Shown: positions 61,614-64,000 of the stretch, piece by piece
How the letters are laid out: the number at the start of each line of letters is the position of its first letter
Position numbering within the stretch: position 1 is the first letter of the stretch
Source of the DNA: Kitasatospora sp. GAS204B
Lineage (GTDB): Bacteria > Actinomycetota > Actinomycetes > Streptomycetales > Streptomycetaceae
DNA length: 64,000 bases
Assembly (NCBI RefSeq): GCF_029892155.1
Contig: NZ_JARZAG010000012.1
Span: forward strand, 62,001-126,000
Direction of reading: 5' to 3'
Notes under the pieces: generated by a model
The model's input: the letters and a program-made list of their open reading frames with translations, nothing else
Database searches by the model: none
What the model was told of the DNA's origin: nothing
Position numbers and translations under genes: made by a program

Positions 61614-62840
61614 TCAGAGCCGAACGATGACCAGGGCGGTGTCGTCGGTGGCGCCGCCTACCGGCAGGAGGTCGTGCAGGAGTGCGTCGGCGAGGGGTTC
61701 TGGGGCGAGCCCGCGGTGGCACCTGAGGGAGTTGGCGAGGCGGGCGAGGCTGGTATCGATGTCCTCACGGCGGCGTTCGACCAGCCCGTCGGTATAGAGC
61801 ACGAGCGTGTCGCCTTCGCTGAATGCGATGGCTGCCTCCGGACGGGGGACGGGTTCCGGGCGGGCACCGAGTGGCGGGTCGGTGGCCTGGTCCAGCAACT
61901 CGACGGTGCCGTCGGTGTGCAGCAGGCCCGGCGGGGGATGGCCTGCGCTGCTGTACTTGATCGTGTGCGTGTCCCAGTCGATGTGGGTCTCCACAGCCGT
62001 GGCGCTCTCGGCGCCATCGACCGAGCGGGCGTACAGGCCGAGAACCTCCAGCGCCTGGGCGGGGCCGCTGGCGACGAGTGAGGCCGCGCTCAACGCACTG
62101 CGGAGCAGACCCATGACACAGGCAGCGCTGAGGCCGTGACCGACGACGTCGCCGACGGCGACCCCGATGCAGTCGCCGGGCAGGTCGACCAGGTCGTACC
62201 AGTCACCGCACACGTTCAGCGCGCCTACGGCGGGCCGGTAGCGCACGGCAGCCCGGTGGTGGCCCACCGGTCTCGGGGCAGGCAGCATGGCCTCCTGCAG
62301 GGCGAGAGCCACTTCGCGTTCCCGGGCGTGGGCCTGCCGCAGCCGTTCGTTGATCTCCTGCAGCTCGCGGGCCCGCGTGTAGAGCTCGGCCTCCAGCACC
62401 CGTGCCCGGCCGCCGTCCGTGCCACCGCGGGCTTTGATGAGCTCGGTCACCTCCTCCACCCGGTGCACGAGCAGGGCCGCACGGCCGTCGGGCCCGAGCA
62501 CGGCAGCGTTCACCGGGCTCCAGTACCGCTCCGTCCACGTACCCGGCCGCTCCAGGGACTCGACGTCGTAACGCTGCAGCGCCATGGCGTCACGCTCCCC
62601 GGTTTCCAGCACCCGCAGGAGCGACGCGCGCAGATTCCGCGCACCTGTCGCCGTCGAGTCGTTCGGGTTGTCGGGGAAGACGTCGAAGAGGTACTTGCCC
62701 ACCAGCTGCTCACGTGTACGGCCGGACATACGCACGAACTCCTCGTTCGCGTCCGCGTACATCAGCTCAGGGGTCAGCAGCGCCACCATGCCAGGCAGTG
62801 CCTGAAACACGGCCGCATAGTCGATGTCCGCGCCTGTCAT
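61614..62840 (-). CDS. PAS domain-containing PP2C (SpoIIE/RsbU-type) phosphatase
   Basis: 408 aa. PAS domain at 1-120 (VFQALPGMVALLTPELMYADANEEFVRMSGRTREQLVGKYLFDVFPDNP, in part), a coiled-coil linker (about 140-180), then the PP2C/SpoIIE domain: GDWYDLVDLPGDCIGVAVGDVVGHGLSAACVMG (in part, metal-binding Asp), SSAGHPPPGLL and VLYTDGLVERR, DDTALVIVRL. It dephosphorylates an anti-sigma antagonist, linking a signal sensed by PAS to sigma factor release. Lies between two tRNA-Ser att copies. Confidence 0.9.
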   Translation of the reverse strand: MTGADIDYAAVFQALPGMVALLTPELMYADANEEFVRMSGRTREQLVGKYLFDVFPDNPNDSTATGARNLRASLLRVLETGERDAMALQRYDVESLERPGTWTERYWSPVNAAVLGPDGRAALLVHRVEEVTELIKARGGTDGGRARVLEAELYTRARELQEINERLRQAHAREREVALALQEAMLPAPRPVGHHRAAVRYRPAVGALNVCGDWYDLVDLPGDCIGVAVGDVVGHGLSAACVMGLLRSALSAASLVASGPAQALEVLGLYARSVDGAESATAVETHIDWDTHTIKYSSAGHPPPGLLHTDGTVELLDQATDPPLGARPEPVPRPEAAIAFSEGDTLVLYTDGLVERRREDIDTSLARLANSLRCHRGLAPEPLADALLHDLLPVGGATDDTALVIVRL

Positions 62841-62972
62841 GCTCCGCCCGCCTCACCGTGCGCCGCAGTCATGTGGTTCAACGATAGGAGCAGGAGCGGG
62901 GAGGCTGCCGAGCGACGTCGTCGACGCGACCAGGGCGTACAGGTTGCCACTACCGGATCATGGTCCCAGTTC

Positions 62973-63024
62973 TGGAAGCGTGCTGGGGGCAACCCCTCAC
63001 GCGTTCGAATCCCGTATTCTCCGC
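62973..63024 (+). repeat. Diverged third tRNA-Ser att copy
   Basis: GGAAGCGTG-C-TGGGGGCAACCCCTCACG-C-GTTCGAATC-C-CGTAT-T-CTCCGC: the tRNA-Ser 3' half with a few substitutions, followed by the same GCACCCGCCCGCCAGGGC flank and terminator as at 61295. It is an older attachment site, bounding a 1.7-kb unit with 61241. Confidence 0.85.
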
Positions 63025-63041
63025 ACCCGCCCGCCAGGGCA

Positions 63042-63079
63042 GACGAAGGCCCGGACGCCTCTGCGTCCGGGCCTTCGTC
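63042..63079 (+). terminator. Terminator behind the third att copy
   Basis: 17-bp perfect stem GACGAAGGCCCGGACGC with CTCT loop. Same lower arm as 61312, different apex. Confidence 0.85.
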
Positions 63080-63170
63080 ATGTCGCGGTGCCCACGCTGG
63101 GCGAGCGCTGCCGCTGGCGGACACCGGTACCCTCGTGGCACGGGCGTGCGGCGTGAAGGGATGGGAACGC

Positions 63171-63401
63171 GTGGACTGCGACGAGTTCGTCGAGTTGGTC
63201 ACGGACTTCCTCGACGGCGCCCTGCCCGAGGCCGACGAAGCGCGCTTCGTCGAGCACCTCGCCGCCTGTGACGGATGCGAGGCGTATCTGGAGCAGTTCC
63301 GGCAGACCATCCACACCCTCGGCGTGCTCCCCGCCGACAGCCTGTCGGAGCAGGCGAAGGACCAACTGCTGACCGCCTTCCGTGGATTCCGGCGCGGGTA
63401 G
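63171..63401 (+). CDS. Zinc-finger (zf-HC2) anti-sigma-like protein
   Basis: 76 aa from GTG 63171 behind GAAGGGA. MDCDEFVELVTDFLDGALPEADEARFVEHLAACDGC contains the HxxxCxxC motif (EHLAACDGC) of zinc-binding anti-sigma factors; no TM helix. No sigma gene is next to it on its strand. It is closely related to the protein of the convergent gene 10 bp downstream, 28 of the first 51 positions being identical. Confidence 0.85.
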   Translation: MDCDEFVELVTDFLDGALPEADEARFVEHLAACDGCEAYLEQFRQTIHTLGVLPADSLSEQAKDQLLTAFRGFRRG

Positions 63402-63411
63402 CGGCTCCGCC

Positions 63412-63654
63412 TCAGCGAGACGAGTCGCGGAACGCGGCCAGCAGGATCGTCCTGCGCGCCGGCGGCAGGGCTGTCGGCAGGGGGGTGGGCAGGGCCGTCG
63501 GCTCGAGGAGCCGGATGATCTGCCGATGCTGTTCCAGCAGGGCCCGGCAGGACGGGCACCCATCCAGGTGGACGACGAGGAGCGTCTCGGACCTCTCGTC
63601 CAACGCGCCGTCGAGGTACCCGGTGACGAGCTCGACGAGCTCGGAGCAGGTCAT
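63412..63654 (-). CDS. Zinc-finger (zf-HC2) anti-sigma factor
   Basis: 80 aa. VHLDGCPSC is the HxxxCxxC zinc motif, with a Pro-rich tail and a C-terminal ILLAAFRDSSR that is also found in the convergent paralogue (LLTAFRGFRRG). It overlaps the stop of the ECF sigma gene as ATGA, the standard cognate pair. It should hold its sigma in the cytoplasm until a redox or metal signal releases it. Confidence 0.88.
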   Translation of the reverse strand: MTCSELVELVTGYLDGALDERSETLLVVHLDGCPSCRALLEQHRQIIRLLEPTALPTPLPTALPPARRTILLAAFRDSSR

Positions 63655-64000
63655 GGCGCGTCCTGGTGCTGCGCGGCGGCGGCGCTGAAGTAGCTTTCGA
63701 GCCTCGTGCGCACCGCGGCTCGGGCCCGGTGCAGGATCACGCGCTGGTTGCCGGGGGAGATGTTCAGCATGTCGCAGACCTCGTCGGAGCCGTGGCCCTC
63801 GATGTCACGCAGCGTCACCACGATCCGGTGACGGTCGGGCAGCGCGGACAGGGCTTCGGCGAGGACGGCGCGGACCTCGGTGTTCAGCGCGGCGTCCTCC
63901 GGCAGCATCCAGGGCTGCGGTCGCTGCCCCGGGTTCCAGTGGCCGGGGTGGGGATCGGAGGACCGGAACCGTGACGGGTCGACGGTGGGCCCCTCGTCCT
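63651..64000 (-). CDS. ECF sigma factor (5' part beyond the window)
   Basis: The C-terminal region 4 is visible: AVLAEALSALPDRHRIVVTLRDIEGHGSDEVCDMLNISPGNQRVILHRARAAVRTRLESYF (in part). Upstream, the frame is open to base 64000 and reads through a linker PSRFRSSDPHPGHW typical of ECF sigma proteins between regions 2 and 4. Co-translated with the zinc-finger anti-sigma gene. Confidence 0.9.
   Translation of the reverse strand, partial: DEGPTVDPSRFRSSDPHPGHWNPGQRPQPWMLPEDAALNTEVRAVLAEALSALPDRHRIVVTLRDIEGHGSDEVCDMLNISPGNQRVILHRARAAVRTRLESYFSAAAAQHQDAP

Noticed and set aside
1..64000. CRISPR array or cas genes
   Set aside because: No regularly spaced direct repeats with unique spacers; the short repeats at 44.9-45.3 kb are irregular and iteron-like.

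Overview
The window is high-GC actinobacterial DNA with Streptomycetaceae traits (Streptomyces or Kitasatospora type): GTG starts, ATGA/GTGA-coupled operons, ECF sigma/anti-sigma pairs, a LAL-type LuxR regulator, and the conserved block asd-ask-DUF5063-recR-ybaB-dnaX-ffs-tRNA-Ser. It alternates conserved chromosome with integrated mobile DNA.

1-9.2 kb, accessory DNA. After the end of a secreted GH3 glycosidase comes a lower-GC minus-strand operon of a reverse transcriptase and a two-TM SLATT protein, resembling the DRT10 class of defence reverse transcriptases, with about 490 bp of non-coding DNA upstream that could hold its ncRNA. A tRNA-Thr 3' half marks an integration end. Two identical 67-bp copies of a tRNA-Pro 3' half plus terminator (4392, 8957), each followed by integrase wreckage, bracket a 4.5-kb island. 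That island carries a small protein translationally coupled to an NB-ARC/TPR NLR; the two share a 17-residue motif (C-terminal in the first, N-terminal in the second) that looks like a bacterial amyloid signalling (BASS) pair.

9.2-38.3 kb, mostly ordinary chromosome: a GNAT-AAA+ fusion, a PhyH oxygenase, two ECF sigma/membrane partner pairs, a MurQ-like etherase with altered sugar-binding loops, TetR with a likely operator, secreted phosphodiesterase, MMPL transporter, secreted adenosine deaminase, LAL regulator, SnoaL-like protein, DHA2 efflux pump, S9 peptidase, SURF1, then the asd-ask to dnaX block, SRP RNA and an intact tRNA-Ser(GGA).

38.3-61.3 kb, an integrative mobilizable element in tRNA-Ser(GGA), bounded by identical 54-bp repeats. 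Its backbone is integrase, excisionase, XRE repressor, DUF3631 replication ATPase, an iteron-like region, DUF2637 membrane protein, MobC and a MobA relaxase; no FtsK-like translocase is visible, so transfer probably needs a helper. Cargo: an OLD-family ATPase/TOPRIM nuclease next to attL; a glycan cassette (four coupled glycosyltransferase-like genes, FkbM methyltransferase, P-loop kinase, Nudix hydrolase); an XRE regulator coupled to peptide deformylase; and a trypco2 / trypsin-P-loop-TPR pair next to attR.

61.3-64 kb: a diverged third tRNA-Ser att copy at 62973 suggests a second, eroded element containing a PAS-PP2C phosphatase. Two paralogous zinc-finger anti-sigma proteins, tail to tail, and the end of an ECF sigma gene close the window.
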